From DATLFA01 sp035525225 (lineage in GTDB: Bacteria > Actinomycetota > Acidimicrobiia > Acidimicrobiales > WLNW01), in NCBI GenBank assembly GCA_035525225.1, contig DATLFA010000045.1, forward strand, positions 62,001 through 126,000: a stretch of 64,000 bases of DNA, written 5' to 3'. Under the pieces are notes generated by a model, which saw nothing but the letters and a program-made list of their open reading frames with translations, did not search any database and was not told the origin of the DNA. Position numbers and translations under genes: made by a program. Positions within the stretch are counted from its first letter, which is position 1. Every line of letters starts with the position of its first letter. Below are positions 7,981 to 16,427 of the stretch, piece after piece.

Positions 7981-8688
7981 ATGGACCAGGAAGATGTTCG
8001 CTTCAAGATCGCGGCGGCCCGCCGCATGATGTACCGCGAGGGCGTCGACAGCCAGACGGCGGGGCACGTCAGCGTCCGTGTCCAAGGCGAAGACGCGTTC
8101 TGGGCCACTCCGTTCGAATACTTCGACGAGACGATGCCCGACCATGTGATCAAGGTGTCGTTCGACCTCGAGTTGCTCGAAGGCAACTGGTTTGCGTCAC
8201 CCGCACTCGCGTTCCACGCGATGACTTATCGCTGCCGGAGCGACGTGAACAGCGTCGTGCACCATCATGGTCACTACACATCGGTGATCGCGGGCGCGGG
8301 CCGCCCGGTCGGTCAGCACAATCTCGTGGCCACGCTGTTCTGGCAGGACCAGGCACTCGCGTTCGATTCGAGCAACGAGTCGTCGGTCAACGACGAATCG
8401 CTCGTCGCGGCATTGGGCGACAAGAACGTCGTGCTCATCCACAACCACGGCTGCCTCGTCGTCGGTCCCACGCTCGAGGTCGCGACCATCAAAGCGATCC
8501 TGCTCGAGAAGGCCGCCCGTTACGACTTCGACGCGCAGATCGTCGGCGGCAAAGAATCCGACATCCCCGAACGCCTCGAATCGCTGAAGTTCAACCTCGA
8601 GAAGTACATGTTGCCCGAGATGTGGGCTGCGCACTTCCGCCGGTTGCACCGTTCCGACCCCGAGCTCTTCGCCTGCCTAACGAGCTGA
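7981..8688 (+). CDS. Class II aldolase / adducin family protein
   Basis: The 235-residue protein has the class II aldolase fold. The zinc ligands are visible in SVVHHHGHYTSVIA near residue 90 and in LIHNHGCLVVG near residue 155, together with an early GHVSVRV strand. The family splits or isomerises sugar phosphates, or acts as an adducin-like decarboxylase or aldolase on other hydroxy-carbonyl compounds. An A-rich stretch followed by six G bases precedes the ATG. Its position between catabolic genes suggests breakdown of a small hydroxy-acid or keto product, which is inference. Confidence 0.83.
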   Translation: MDQEDVRFKIAAARRMMYREGVDSQTAGHVSVRVQGEDAFWATPFEYFDETMPDHVIKVSFDLELLEGNWFASPALAFHAMTYRCRSDVNSVVHHHGHYTSVIAGAGRPVGQHNLVATLFWQDQALAFDSSNESSVNDESLVAALGDKNVVLIHNHGCLVVGPTLEVATIKAILLEKAARYDFDAQIVGGKESDIPERLESLKFNLEKYMLPEMWAAHFRRLHRSDPELFACLTS

Positions 8689-8697
8689 TCGAGACGG

Positions 8698-9669
8698 CTA
8701 TCTGATCGCCAACGCGTTGGGCGGGCTGGCGACGCCCTGCTGCAAGTTCAGCGGCGCCGAGGTGAACATGCACGTGTAGCGCTGGTCGGCGTGGCAGGCG
8801 GCGGCGAGCGCGTCGAGGTCGAACAGCTCACCGACGACCAAACCTAGCTTTGCGATGATCGAGCTGTGCAAGAACCACTCTTCGCTGTGTTCGGGTTGCT
8901 CGCGCAGCACCGACAGCGCCATCCGCGAATGCAGTGCGCCCGGTGGCATCACTTCGAAGCCAGGATTGTCGGTGGCCGCCGCGGCGATGTGCAGATTCCA
9001 CAACATGCGTGCCGTCTCGGTGCCGGGGCGCAGGCCGCAAGAGGGTGGTACTCGATGCGTCGCGTACTCCGCGCGTTGCTCGTAAGACAACGAGCGATAC
9101 CACGCCAACCAGCCGGTGCGGATCAGCAAAATGTCGCCGACCTCGACTCGCACCCGCTGGTCGTCGAGTGCGGCCAGGATGTCGTCGGGCTCGATCGGAT
9201 CAGGCGTGTCGACGACGAGCGGGCGGCCTTCGCGGTCACGGTAGAGCGCGACATCGACGAGCACGGCGCGCCCGACGATGCCGCGCCGGGCCCAGTGGTG
9301 CACACCGTGATCGGCGTCGGCGACGTCGTTGTAATACCCGTACGCGAGGTGGCGCACGTGACGAAACCCGTCCCACTGCGACGAGCTCTGGGTGTTGAAG
9401 GCGCCGATCTCGTCGTCGTGGCCGGTGCCGGTGTCGAGCACGACATGGTGGATGCTGCTGCGGCCGAACAGGGGAGGATCGGGTAGTTCGAGTTCGAGAT
9501 TGAGGTTGAACACTTCGCCGTCGATCACGCTCGCCTTCGCGGCCTGCACTCGTTCGGGCGTGAGCAGGTTCAGGCACCCGAGGACGTCGTCGTCGCCCCA
9601 CAAACCCCAAGACGAGCCCGGGGGCGCGCCGGCGCGCACCGGAAGCTCGTCGAACGAGGGCAGCCGCAT
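8698..9669 (-). CDS. Cyclase family protein (kynurenine formamidase-like)
   Basis: The 323-residue protein is a PF04199-type cyclase. It has the N-terminal SSWGLWGDDDVLGCLNLLTPE found in long members, the metal-site region QWDGFRHVRHL (replacing the usual H-x-G-T-H-x-D), and HHWARRGIVGRAVLVDV followed by GDILLIRTGW. Relatives hydrolyse formamides or cyclic amides with Mn or Zn. ATG 9669 overlaps the TGA of the upstream amidohydrolase gene, so the two are translationally coupled. A second, diverged cyclase lies at 37.9 kb, also next to an amidohydrolase. Confidence 0.83.
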   Translation of the reverse strand: MRLPSFDELPVRAGAPPGSSWGLWGDDDVLGCLNLLTPERVQAAKASVIDGEVFNLNLELELPDPPLFGRSSIHHVVLDTGTGHDDEIGAFNTQSSSQWDGFRHVRHLAYGYYNDVADADHGVHHWARRGIVGRAVLVDVALYRDREGRPLVVDTPDPIEPDDILAALDDQRVRVEVGDILLIRTGWLAWYRSLSYEQRAEYATHRVPPSCGLRPGTETARMLWNLHIAAAATDNPGFEVMPPGALHSRMALSVLREQPEHSEEWFLHSSIIAKLGLVVGELFDLDALAAACHADQRYTCMFTSAPLNLQQGVASPPNALAIR

Positions 9670-10808
9670 CACGCGGAGCCGAACTTGTACAAGTTCTGCG
9701 CATTGCCGGCGAGGATCGCCTGGCGTTCGTCGGCAGGCACGCCGGCAAACTGCGCGTTGATCGACTTCCACGAGTAGGGCCAGTCGGAGACGATGTGCGG
9801 ATAGTCGTTGGACCACAACATACGGTCGACGCCGATGCGGTGACGGTTCTCGATGCCGTACATGTCGGTGATGAACGAGAACCAGAAGAACTCGCGGATG
9901 TAGTCACCGGGGAGGCGGGCCAATTCCTTGCCGACGAGGGTCGCCTTCTCGTGGCGCAGGTAGTTGTCGTTCGCTTGGTCGACGAAATACGGCACCCAAC
10001 CGCAGTCGACCTCGGTCATGGCGAAACGAAGACCGGGAAAGCGGTCGAGCACGCCGCCGAAGATCAACTCGAGCATGCGCCCGGGAGCGTCGTAGAAATG
10101 CACCGTGCCCGGCAGCTTGTTGGCGACCAACTGGAACGGCATCGCATCACCGAGCGACACGTGGATGGCGACGGGCTTGCCGACGGCCTCGAGCGCCGCC
10201 CATACCGGATCGTCGTCAGGGGACAACACCGCGTCGCCGTGCGGATAGCAGCTGAGGTTGAACCCGACGATGCCCGGTAGCGCTCCGGTTCGTTCGATCT
10301 CGGCGACAGCCTCGGCGACGCCCCGGTTCGGGATGCCGGCCATCCCGCCGAGCCGATCGGGCGCGTACGAGCAGTACTCGCAGAGCCAGTCGTTGTACGC
10401 TCGCATCATCGCGAGGTGGAGCTCGGCATCCTTGTTGGCGACGACCGCCTGCCACGGCCGGTTGGGGAACAGCACCTCCGCGTCGACTCGATCGAGATCG
10501 AGCTCTTCGAGTCGCTTCGCCGGATCCCATCCGCCCGAACGCATCTCGTCGATATGCATCCAGTCGCGCATGTCGGCCGGTCGGTTGCCCGCACACACGG
10601 TGAAGCCGAACGCGATCGGCGTCGGCACCCCTTCCATCACCCACGCCGCGCCTTCGTCGAGATGCACCATGTGCGGCACACGCTCGCGGTACTTCTTGTC
10701 GACGCGCGAGGTCCAGAGATCACCCGGTTCGGTGAGGTGGCTGTCGGCCGAGATCAGTTTGTAGTCGGTACGACTGCGGTTGTCCTTCGTCGGCGCGGTG
10801 AGCGTCAT
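9669..10808 (-). CDS. Amidohydrolase family 2 (ACMSD-like) protein
   Basis: The 379-residue TIM-barrel protein opens with ISADSHLTEPGDLW, in which SADSH stands in place of the usual H-x-H metal pair. It has IHVSLGDA in mid-barrel, GVLDRFPGLRFAMTEVDCGWVPYF and a late WSNDYPHIVSDWPYSW with the metal-binding Asp. Family members decarboxylate or hydrolyse aromatic and keto acids. GAGGAGA precedes the ATG. It is the second gene of a minus-strand run with another amidohydrolase, a DapA-like protein and an Old Yellow Enzyme. The substrate is unknown. Confidence 0.85.
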   Translation of the reverse strand: MTLTAPTKDNRSRTDYKLISADSHLTEPGDLWTSRVDKKYRERVPHMVHLDEGAAWVMEGVPTPIAFGFTVCAGNRPADMRDWMHIDEMRSGGWDPAKRLEELDLDRVDAEVLFPNRPWQAVVANKDAELHLAMMRAYNDWLCEYCSYAPDRLGGMAGIPNRGVAEAVAEIERTGALPGIVGFNLSCYPHGDAVLSPDDDPVWAALEAVGKPVAIHVSLGDAMPFQLVANKLPGTVHFYDAPGRMLELIFGGVLDRFPGLRFAMTEVDCGWVPYFVDQANDNYLRHEKATLVGKELARLPGDYIREFFWFSFITDMYGIENRHRIGVDRMLWSNDYPHIVSDWPYSWKSINAQFAGVPADERQAILAGNAQNLYKFGSA

Positions 10809-10817
10809 CGGTTCTCC

Positions 10818-11903
10818 TCAGAACTTGTAGAGACGGGCAGCGTTGTCGTGCAAGATCGCACGCTGGTCCGCGGCGGGGATATCGCCGAGCTCTTCGTCGA
10901 TGACCTTCATCGAGTCGGGCCAGGTGCTGTCGCCGTGGGGGAAGTCGGACGACCACAACAGGCGATCGACACCGATGATGTCGCGCGCCAGGATGGCCGT
11001 GCGGTCGCGCATGAACGTGTAGTGGACGTTGTTGCGCCAGTAGTAGCTCGGGATCTGTTCGTTGTGTTGATCGGTGAGCAGGTTGCGAGAGCGCGCCTTG
11101 GCTCGGACGTAGTCCATGCGCTCGATGAGGTGGGCGGCCCACCCGGCGTCGTTCTCGACCGATACCAGTTGCAGGGCGGGATGACGGTCGAGCGTGCCGG
11201 CGAAGATCATGCCGATGATCATGTGCTGCACGACCTGGTAACCGAGGAATGCCTCTGTCGCCGTACGTTCGGTCTCGAGACGGCGCGGCGTGGCGACATG
11301 CAGGCTGATCGGCATGTCGAGCGCGGCCGCCGCCGACCAGAACGGGTCATAGCGCGCGTCGTGATACGGCAGGCTCCCGCGGGGCACCGCGGCGATCATG
11401 GCGCCTACCAGCCCCAGCGAGTGCGCGCGGTGCAGTTCGTCGAGTGCCTGGTCGATGTCGTCGAGGGGGATCACCGCGACAGCCTTGAAACGGTCTGGTC
11501 GTTCTCGGCAGAAGTCCGCAGCGAACGAGTTGTAGGCCTTGATACACGCGCCGGCGAAGGCCGCGTCTTCGATGGTGAAGAAGCGCATGGCCACGGTGGG
11601 GTACAGGACTTCCGCGAACACGCCGTCGAGTTCGATCTCGGCGATGCGCGGCTCGACCTGCCAGCCGCTCGCCGGGATGTCCGCGTAGCGGCCGTCGGTC
11701 GGGGTTTCACCGCCCTTCCACCGGACACCGTGCATGACACCGACCGGGAACATCGGCGCACCGTCGCAGACGACGACATCGGTGTGTTCGTGCACCTCGA
11801 CGTGGGGCGCGCGGTCACGGAACTCGGGCTCCATGTAGCGCAGCCAGAGGTCGGCCGGCTCGGTGAAGTGAGAGTCGGCGGAAATGATCGGATACGGCGC
11901 CAT
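10818..11903 (-). CDS. Amidohydrolase family 2 (ACMSD-like) protein
   Basis: The 361-residue protein is a paralogue of the gene just downstream. It starts with the same ISADSHFTEPADLWLRY signature, continues with ISLHVATPRRLE, GTLDRHPALQLVSVENDAGW and WSSDFPHGDSTWPDS near residue 325, and ends DNAARLYKF. The family uses a divalent metal in the barrel; many relatives remain uncharacterised. The ATG follows a GGGGGAC Shine-Dalgarno-like stretch, and nine bases separate it from the next gene. The tandem pair may act on related substrates in the same pathway, but this is inference. Confidence 0.85.
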   Translation of the reverse strand: MAPYPIISADSHFTEPADLWLRYMEPEFRDRAPHVEVHEHTDVVVCDGAPMFPVGVMHGVRWKGGETPTDGRYADIPASGWQVEPRIAEIELDGVFAEVLYPTVAMRFFTIEDAAFAGACIKAYNSFAADFCRERPDRFKAVAVIPLDDIDQALDELHRAHSLGLVGAMIAAVPRGSLPYHDARYDPFWSAAAALDMPISLHVATPRRLETERTATEAFLGYQVVQHMIIGMIFAGTLDRHPALQLVSVENDAGWAAHLIERMDYVRAKARSRNLLTDQHNEQIPSYYWRNNVHYTFMRDRTAILARDIIGVDRLLWSSDFPHGDSTWPDSMKVIDEELGDIPAADQRAILHDNAARLYKF

Positions 11904-11910
11904 CGTCCCC

Positions 11911-12822
11911 CTAGATCTCCGTCTCGCGGACCCGCAGTTCGTCGATCATTTGTATCAGCCGCTCGGTCGCCGCCGCGTCGTCGAGAGGCAGGCGAGGGCG
12001 CCGGGGGATGCCACCAGGTAGGCCGAGCAGGCGCAACGTCGCCTTGGTGGCCTTGATGCTGCCGCCGTCGCCCAGCAGCTTGTCGGAGAATCGCAACAAC
12101 CGGCCGTACGCGGCCATCAGGCCATCGAGGTCGCCCGCCCGGTAGCGGTCGATCACTTCGACACACAAACGGGGCACGACGTTGGCTTCGGTCGCGAGGT
12201 AGCCCGAGGCGCCGACCGCGAGCGCGCCGAGCGCCTGGGTCATCAGGCCGGTGTGTATCTCGACACGTTCGTCGATGGTCGAGGATAGCTGCGTGAGGTA
12301 GTTGATGTCGGGACTCGTGCAATTGATGCCGATGACGTGGTCATAGCGTTCGCAGACCCGCGCCATGATCGGCACCGGCACGAAGTAACCCACCGAGAAG
12401 TGCGTCGAGATCACCGCCGGCACTTCGATGTTCGACAAGACGTCGTCGAGGTAGCGCTCGATCTCATCGTTGGACGGCTTGCCGACGTGGCCGATGTCGA
12501 GCGAGTACACCTGCATGGCGTCGACACCGCTGGCTTTGCACACCTTGCCGAACGCGATCATCTCGTTGGCGGTGCGGGGCTCGACCCCCATTGCCCGCAC
12601 CGGCACGTGGCCCCGCAACTCGTCGACGGCGATCTCGAGCACGCGGCGCATCTCGTCAGGCGACAGCGTGTAGGCCTCACCGCTGCCCGCGCCGCCCGCG
12701 TAGACACCGATGCCGGCGGCTTTCATGCGCTGCAGGTGCGCCCGCAGCGCCGGCTCGTCGAGGCGCTCGCGCTCGTCGAACGGGGTGAGACTGATCACAT
12801 ACACACTGGGGACACGGGCCAT
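11911..12822 (-). CDS. Dihydrodipicolinate synthase (DapA) family protein lacking the Schiff-base lysine
   Basis: The 303-residue protein follows the DapA/NanA barrel: an N-terminal VYVISLTPFDERERLDEPAL, AGGAGSGEAYTLSPDEMRRV near residue 45, and a VGASGYLATEANVVPRLC segment near 205. However, the strand that normally carries the catalytic lysine (G-I-K) reads VIGINCTSPD, with Asn in place of Lys. The usual Y-N-x-P before it is THFSVGYFVPV. It therefore probably does not act as a standard class I aldolase. GGAGACGCC precedes the ATG. Confidence 0.8.
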   Translation of the reverse strand: MARVPSVYVISLTPFDERERLDEPALRAHLQRMKAAGIGVYAGGAGSGEAYTLSPDEMRRVLEIAVDELRGHVPVRAMGVEPRTANEMIAFGKVCKASGVDAMQVYSLDIGHVGKPSNDEIERYLDDVLSNIEVPAVISTHFSVGYFVPVPIMARVCERYDHVIGINCTSPDINYLTQLSSTIDERVEIHTGLMTQALGALAVGASGYLATEANVVPRLCVEVIDRYRAGDLDGLMAAYGRLLRFSDKLLGDGGSIKATKATLRLLGLPGGIPRRPRLPLDDAAATERLIQMIDELRVRETEI

Positions 12823-12835
12823 GGCGTCTCCTTCA

Positions 12836-12864
12836 ACTTCCCGCTCAGAAGGCCGCTCGGGCCT
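12836..12864 (-). repeat. Dispersed intergenic repeat, copy B
   Basis: Read on the minus strand this 29-base stretch starts GGCCCGAGCGGCC and ends GAGCGGGAAG. It begins at the stop codon of the Old Yellow Enzyme gene and finishes 13 bases before the DapA-like start. As in copy A, the order is stop codon, repeat, next start, all in one orientation. Confidence 0.55.
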
Positions 12865-14812
12865 AGATCGTTGCACCCAGACGGGCGCCGTCGAGCGTCG
12901 CGTGCAGCATTCGTCGCGGTGCGAGTGCGTCGCCGATGGGTTGCGCTCCGGCGACGGCGCCGAACAGCTCGAGGCGCGGGCGGCGCCCGCAGGCGAAGAT
13001 CACCGTGTCGACCCCAGAGAGGGTGGAGAGCGAGTTGGTGAACGTGTTGCGCAGCACCAGCTCGCCCTCGCGGAGCTCGTGCAGCGCGGCCATTGCGCGA
13101 ATGTCGACCGACTTCTCGAGTAGGCGCCGCGTGAGTGCGTAGCGCGTGGCGTCTTCGATGCCTTCGCCGTGCACGATCGGCTCGGACAGCAGCGTCACTC
13201 GACGCCGGCCGTCGGCTGCTGCGTCGGCGGCGATGAGCGGGGGCAGGTGATCGTCGCGGCCGCCGACGATCACCACGTGCGCGCCGAGCGTTGCAACGCC
13301 GCGCAGCACCTGCAATGCGGTGAACGAAGCGATGCGTCCCAGCCCGGTGATGGGAGGGATCCATTCGGTCGATCCGGTGGCGAGCACGACGACATCGGCC
13401 GCCATCGACTTCAGCTCGTCGGCGTCGACGCGATGCCCCAACTCGACATCGACGTCGGTGAGGTGCGCCGCCAATCGATCGGAGTAGTTGGCGAACTCCG
13501 GGCGGTGGCGCCCGAGGTCGCGCAGCGCACCACCGAGCGCGCGTTGCTCGTCGAAGAGTCGCACGTCATGACCTCGGCTCGCTGCCTGCCGGGCGCACTC
13601 GACGCCCGCGGGCCCGCCGCCGACGATGACGACGCGCCGCGGTCGATCACTGCGGCCGCGATGAAGCTCTTCTTCGCGCCCTGCCGCAGGATTCACCGCG
13701 CACGAAACCGATCGGCCATAGTGACACTCGTTGCCGCCGATACAGGTGTTGACCATCTCGTCGCGACCGAGACGCACTTTCTCGACGATACGTGGGTCGG
13801 CGATCAGCGCTCGCACCAGTGCGACCATGTCGGCACTGCCTTCCGCGATGATGCGCTCGGCGTGGCGCAGGTCGACGATGCGTCCCGCGACGATCACCGG
13901 GATGCGTCCTGCGACCGCTGCTCGCATCGCGGCGGCCGCCGCTACGTTGGGGCCGGGCTCGGTGTACGCCGATGCGACGTAGGCCATCTTGGCGCCCTGA
14001 TCGAGACCGCTGTACGTGCCGCCGCTGACGTTGAGATAGGCCACGCCGCGGTCGGCGAGTCGGCGGGCGACCTCGCACATCTCGTCAAGGTTCTCGTGGC
14101 CCGATACCCGCACGCCGATCGGGTAGTCGGCATGGGTGGCCCCGTGGATCGCGTCGAGAATCTCGCAGAGCAGGCGCAGGCGATTGTCGAGGCTGCCCCC
14201 GTAGCGATCACTGCGATGGTTGGTGCGCGGTGACAGGAACTGATTGAGCAGGTAGCCGTGCGCACTGTGTACTTCCATGCCGTCCATGCCAGCGGCCAGC
14301 GCTCGGCGACCGGCCTCGGCGCATGCGGCGACGAAGTCGGCGAGCTCGGTGGTCGTGAGCTCGTGCGCAACCTTGCGCCGGTACTCGTCCTCGATGACCG
14401 ACGGCGCTATCGCCGGCTGGAACGTGTCGTTGTGTTGACTCGCGCCGAGATGGAAGATCTGACCGACTGCTTTGGCGCCGTTGCCGTGCACGACGTCGAC
14501 CTGCGCAGCCATCGAAGGGATCAGCGAGTCGTAGTACGCGCGTCCAACGCCCGTCAGCGGGTTCGGTGGTACTGCGTCGGGATCCGCGGCAAACGACTCG
14601 AGGAATGGTCCGGGTCCGAAGGGGAAGTTCATCACGCCGTGAAACGCGTGCAACCCGACGAGACCGACATCGCGCGAGCGCTCGTCGAGATAGCGCAGAT
14701 AACGTGCCTGCGACAAGCGCGGCCCGTGCACTGCCATCATCACTCGATTGCGAAGGGTCACTCCACCGATGTCGATCGGTTCGAACAGCTGCATTTCGGG
14801 CATGTCCGGCAT
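12863..14812 (-). CDS. NADH:flavin oxidoreductase with FAD/NAD domain (2,4-dienoyl-CoA reductase / TMADH type)
   Basis: The 649-residue protein combines an N-terminal Old Yellow Enzyme barrel (residues 1-340, with IGGVTLRNRVMM, GAKAVGQIFHLG and HSAHGYLLNQFLSPRTNHR) with a C-terminal FAD/NAD domain (from about 390, VVIVGGGPAGVECAR). Between them lies the iron-sulfur region CIGGNECHYGR and a later C-x-x-NP. The second of the four usual cysteines is Gly. Relatives reduce enoyl groups or demethylate amines. ATG 14812 gives a standard family N-terminus, and the gene is divergent from the alpha/beta hydrolase. It heads the minus-strand catabolic run. Confidence 0.87.
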   Translation of the reverse strand: MPDMPEMQLFEPIDIGGVTLRNRVMMAVHGPRLSQARYLRYLDERSRDVGLVGLHAFHGVMNFPFGPGPFLESFAADPDAVPPNPLTGVGRAYYDSLIPSMAAQVDVVHGNGAKAVGQIFHLGASQHNDTFQPAIAPSVIEDEYRRKVAHELTTTELADFVAACAEAGRRALAAGMDGMEVHSAHGYLLNQFLSPRTNHRSDRYGGSLDNRLRLLCEILDAIHGATHADYPIGVRVSGHENLDEMCEVARRLADRGVAYLNVSGGTYSGLDQGAKMAYVASAYTEPGPNVAAAAAMRAAVAGRIPVIVAGRIVDLRHAERIIAEGSADMVALVRALIADPRIVEKVRLGRDEMVNTCIGGNECHYGRSVSCAVNPAAGREEELHRGRSDRPRRVVIVGGGPAGVECARQAASRGHDVRLFDEQRALGGALRDLGRHRPEFANYSDRLAAHLTDVDVELGHRVDADELKSMAADVVVLATGSTEWIPPITGLGRIASFTALQVLRGVATLGAHVVIVGGRDDHLPPLIAADAAADGRRRVTLLSEPIVHGEGIEDATRYALTRRLLEKSVDIRAMAALHELREGELVLRNTFTNSLSTLSGVDTVIFACGRRPRLELFGAVAGAQPIGDALAPRRMLHATLDGARLGATI

Positions 14813-14844
14813 GTTAAACTCTGACGTTCCCAGGGGAGGGTGGC

Positions 14845-15714
14845 GTGGCTCCAGATGCACGGATTGCGTCCGTGTGGGTCGGTCTCATGGGGTCCACGTT
14901 CTCGCAGTACTTCCTTCAGATCGGTGAATGGCATACTCGCATCGTCGAAGCGGGCGGGGGCGAGCCGTTGCTGCTTTTGCACGGCACCGGGGGTCACTGC
15001 GAGGCGTACTCTCGCAATCTTGCGCCGTTGTCCGCGCGGTTCCGAACGATCGCCTTCGACTTCGCCGGACACGGATGTACGACACACGCGTCGCGTGATC
15101 TCGAGATTGATGACTACGTCGATCAGACGCTCCGGCTCATGGATGCGCTCGGCATCGACCGCACCAACCTTTCGGGTGAATCGCTCGGCGGCTGGGTGGC
15201 CGCCCGACTCGCCGCCCGCCATCCCGATCGGGTGCGGCGCATGATCCTCAACACGCCCGGTGGGACACTTGTCGATCCGGCGGTTATGGATCGCATCCGT
15301 ACCCTCAGCCAAGCGGCGGCCGACGATCCGAGCGTCGAACGCATCCGCGCCCGGCTCGAATGGCTCATGGCCGACCCCGCGTCGGTCACCGAAGAGCTGG
15401 TCGACATCCGGCGCGCGCTGTATTCGCGACCGGGGTTCGCGGAGTCGATGCGCCACCTGTTGTGCCTGCAAGACGTCGAGGTGCGCACCCGCAATCTGCT
15501 CACCGACGAAGAGCTCGCCAGCATCACCGCCCCGACGATGGTCGTATGGACGAGCAACGACCCTTCCGGGCCCGCGGCCGAAGGGCGGGCCATCCGCGAG
15601 CGAATTCCCCGCGCCACGTTCCACTTCATCGACTGCGCCGGTCACTGGCCCCAGTGGGAGCAGGCACGCGCGTTCAACGAGATCCACCTCTCTTTCTTGG
15701 GAGAAGACCGATGA
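14845..15714 (+). CDS. Alpha/beta hydrolase, MhpC/BphD-like
   Basis: The 289-residue protein has the full catalytic triad context: the oxyanion strand LLLLHGTGGH, nucleophile elbow GESLGG near residue 112, the Asp of WTSNDPSGP near 237 and the His of CAGHWPQWE near 267. Its overall pattern is closest to meta-cleavage product hydrolases. The GTG start has a strong AGGGGAGG just upstream; ATG 14887 is an alternative. Its stop overlaps the next ATG. With the LigB-type dioxygenase nearby, a role in hydrolysing ring-cleavage products is plausible but not proven. Confidence 0.83.
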   Translation: MAPDARIASVWVGLMGSTFSQYFLQIGEWHTRIVEAGGGEPLLLLHGTGGHCEAYSRNLAPLSARFRTIAFDFAGHGCTTHASRDLEIDDYVDQTLRLMDALGIDRTNLSGESLGGWVAARLAARHPDRVRRMILNTPGGTLVDPAVMDRIRTLSQAAADDPSVERIRARLEWLMADPASVTEELVDIRRALYSRPGFAESMRHLLCLQDVEVRTRNLLTDEELASITAPTMVVWTSNDPSGPAAEGRAIRERIPRATFHFIDCAGHWPQWEQARAFNEIHLSFLGEDR

Positions 15715-16415
15715 TCTACGAAGAAGAACGGCGTTCGCTCGACGCGGCTTCGATCGGCGGCGCGTGGCGCGCCGGGTTCGATCGCTTGGCCGAGCTCGCG
15801 CTCGAGTCTTCCGAGCTCGATCCCGCGGTTCGCGAGATCGGACTCGCGCTCACGTTCGCAGGGCGAGGAATGACACGAGAAGCGCGTCGGCACGGCCAAA
15901 GGGCGCTCGATCTCGGTCTTATGCGCCCGCAGGTCGTGGAGGCGTTGATCACCGGCTTGCTCCATGGCGGCTACGGCATTTTCTGGGAATGCGCGTGGAT
16001 GATCGACGAGGCTCCTTCGACGCCGTGGGTCGGCAATCCCGATGCCGCCCTCGATGACCCGACGACGATCAGGGCCTACTTCGAGAACGTGTGGGGCGGT
16101 GCGCTGCCGCCGTGGTTGCAGCTCACCGGCGATGCCAGCCCTGAGCAACTCGCGGCGTATTACCAGCTGCGCACCGATGCGATGGGCGAAGGCGCGCTCG
16201 CCAAGAAACACAAAGAGATCATCATCATGTTGATGAGCTGCGCCGAGCACTACGACTTCGGCATCGACGTGCACGCGCGCGGCGCGCTGGCCGCGGGTGC
16301 GAGCAAGGCCGAGCTCATCGATGCCGTGCGCGCGTCGGTGATCGCCGGCGGCATCGTCGCGTGGGTGGCCGGCTTCGGCCTCGTCGACGCGGCGTTGCGT
16401 GATGCCGGTCTCTGA
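15711..16415 (+). CDS. Carboxymuconolactone decarboxylase (CMD/AhpD-like) family protein
   Basis: The 234-residue, two-domain-length protein matches the CMD fold, with the diagnostic helix KHKEIIIMLMSCAEHYDFGIDVHARGALAAG near residues 165-195 (given here only as its key parts: KHKEII, SCAEHYDFGIDVH, ALAAGAS). AhpD-type members have a C-x-x-C in this helix; here one Cys remains and the second place is Asp/Phe, so peroxidase chemistry is unlikely. It may instead isomerise or decarboxylate a lactone-like intermediate. It overlaps the hydrolase stop by four bases and is translationally coupled to it. Confidence 0.78.
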   Translation: MIYEEERRSLDAASIGGAWRAGFDRLAELALESSELDPAVREIGLALTFAGRGMTREARRHGQRALDLGLMRPQVVEALITGLLHGGYGIFWECAWMIDEAPSTPWVGNPDAALDDPTTIRAYFENVWGGALPPWLQLTGDASPEQLAAYYQLRTDAMGEGALAKKHKEIIIMLMSCAEHYDFGIDVHARGALAAGASKAELIDAVRASVIAGGIVAWVAGFGLVDAALRDAGL

Positions 16416-16427
16416 GCTCGAGCAGCA

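Noticed and set aside
10416..12056. A 546-codon plus-strand frame across two amidohydrolase genes
   Set aside because: It has no recognisable domain and is antisense to two clear amidohydrolases; open antisense frames are common at this GC content.
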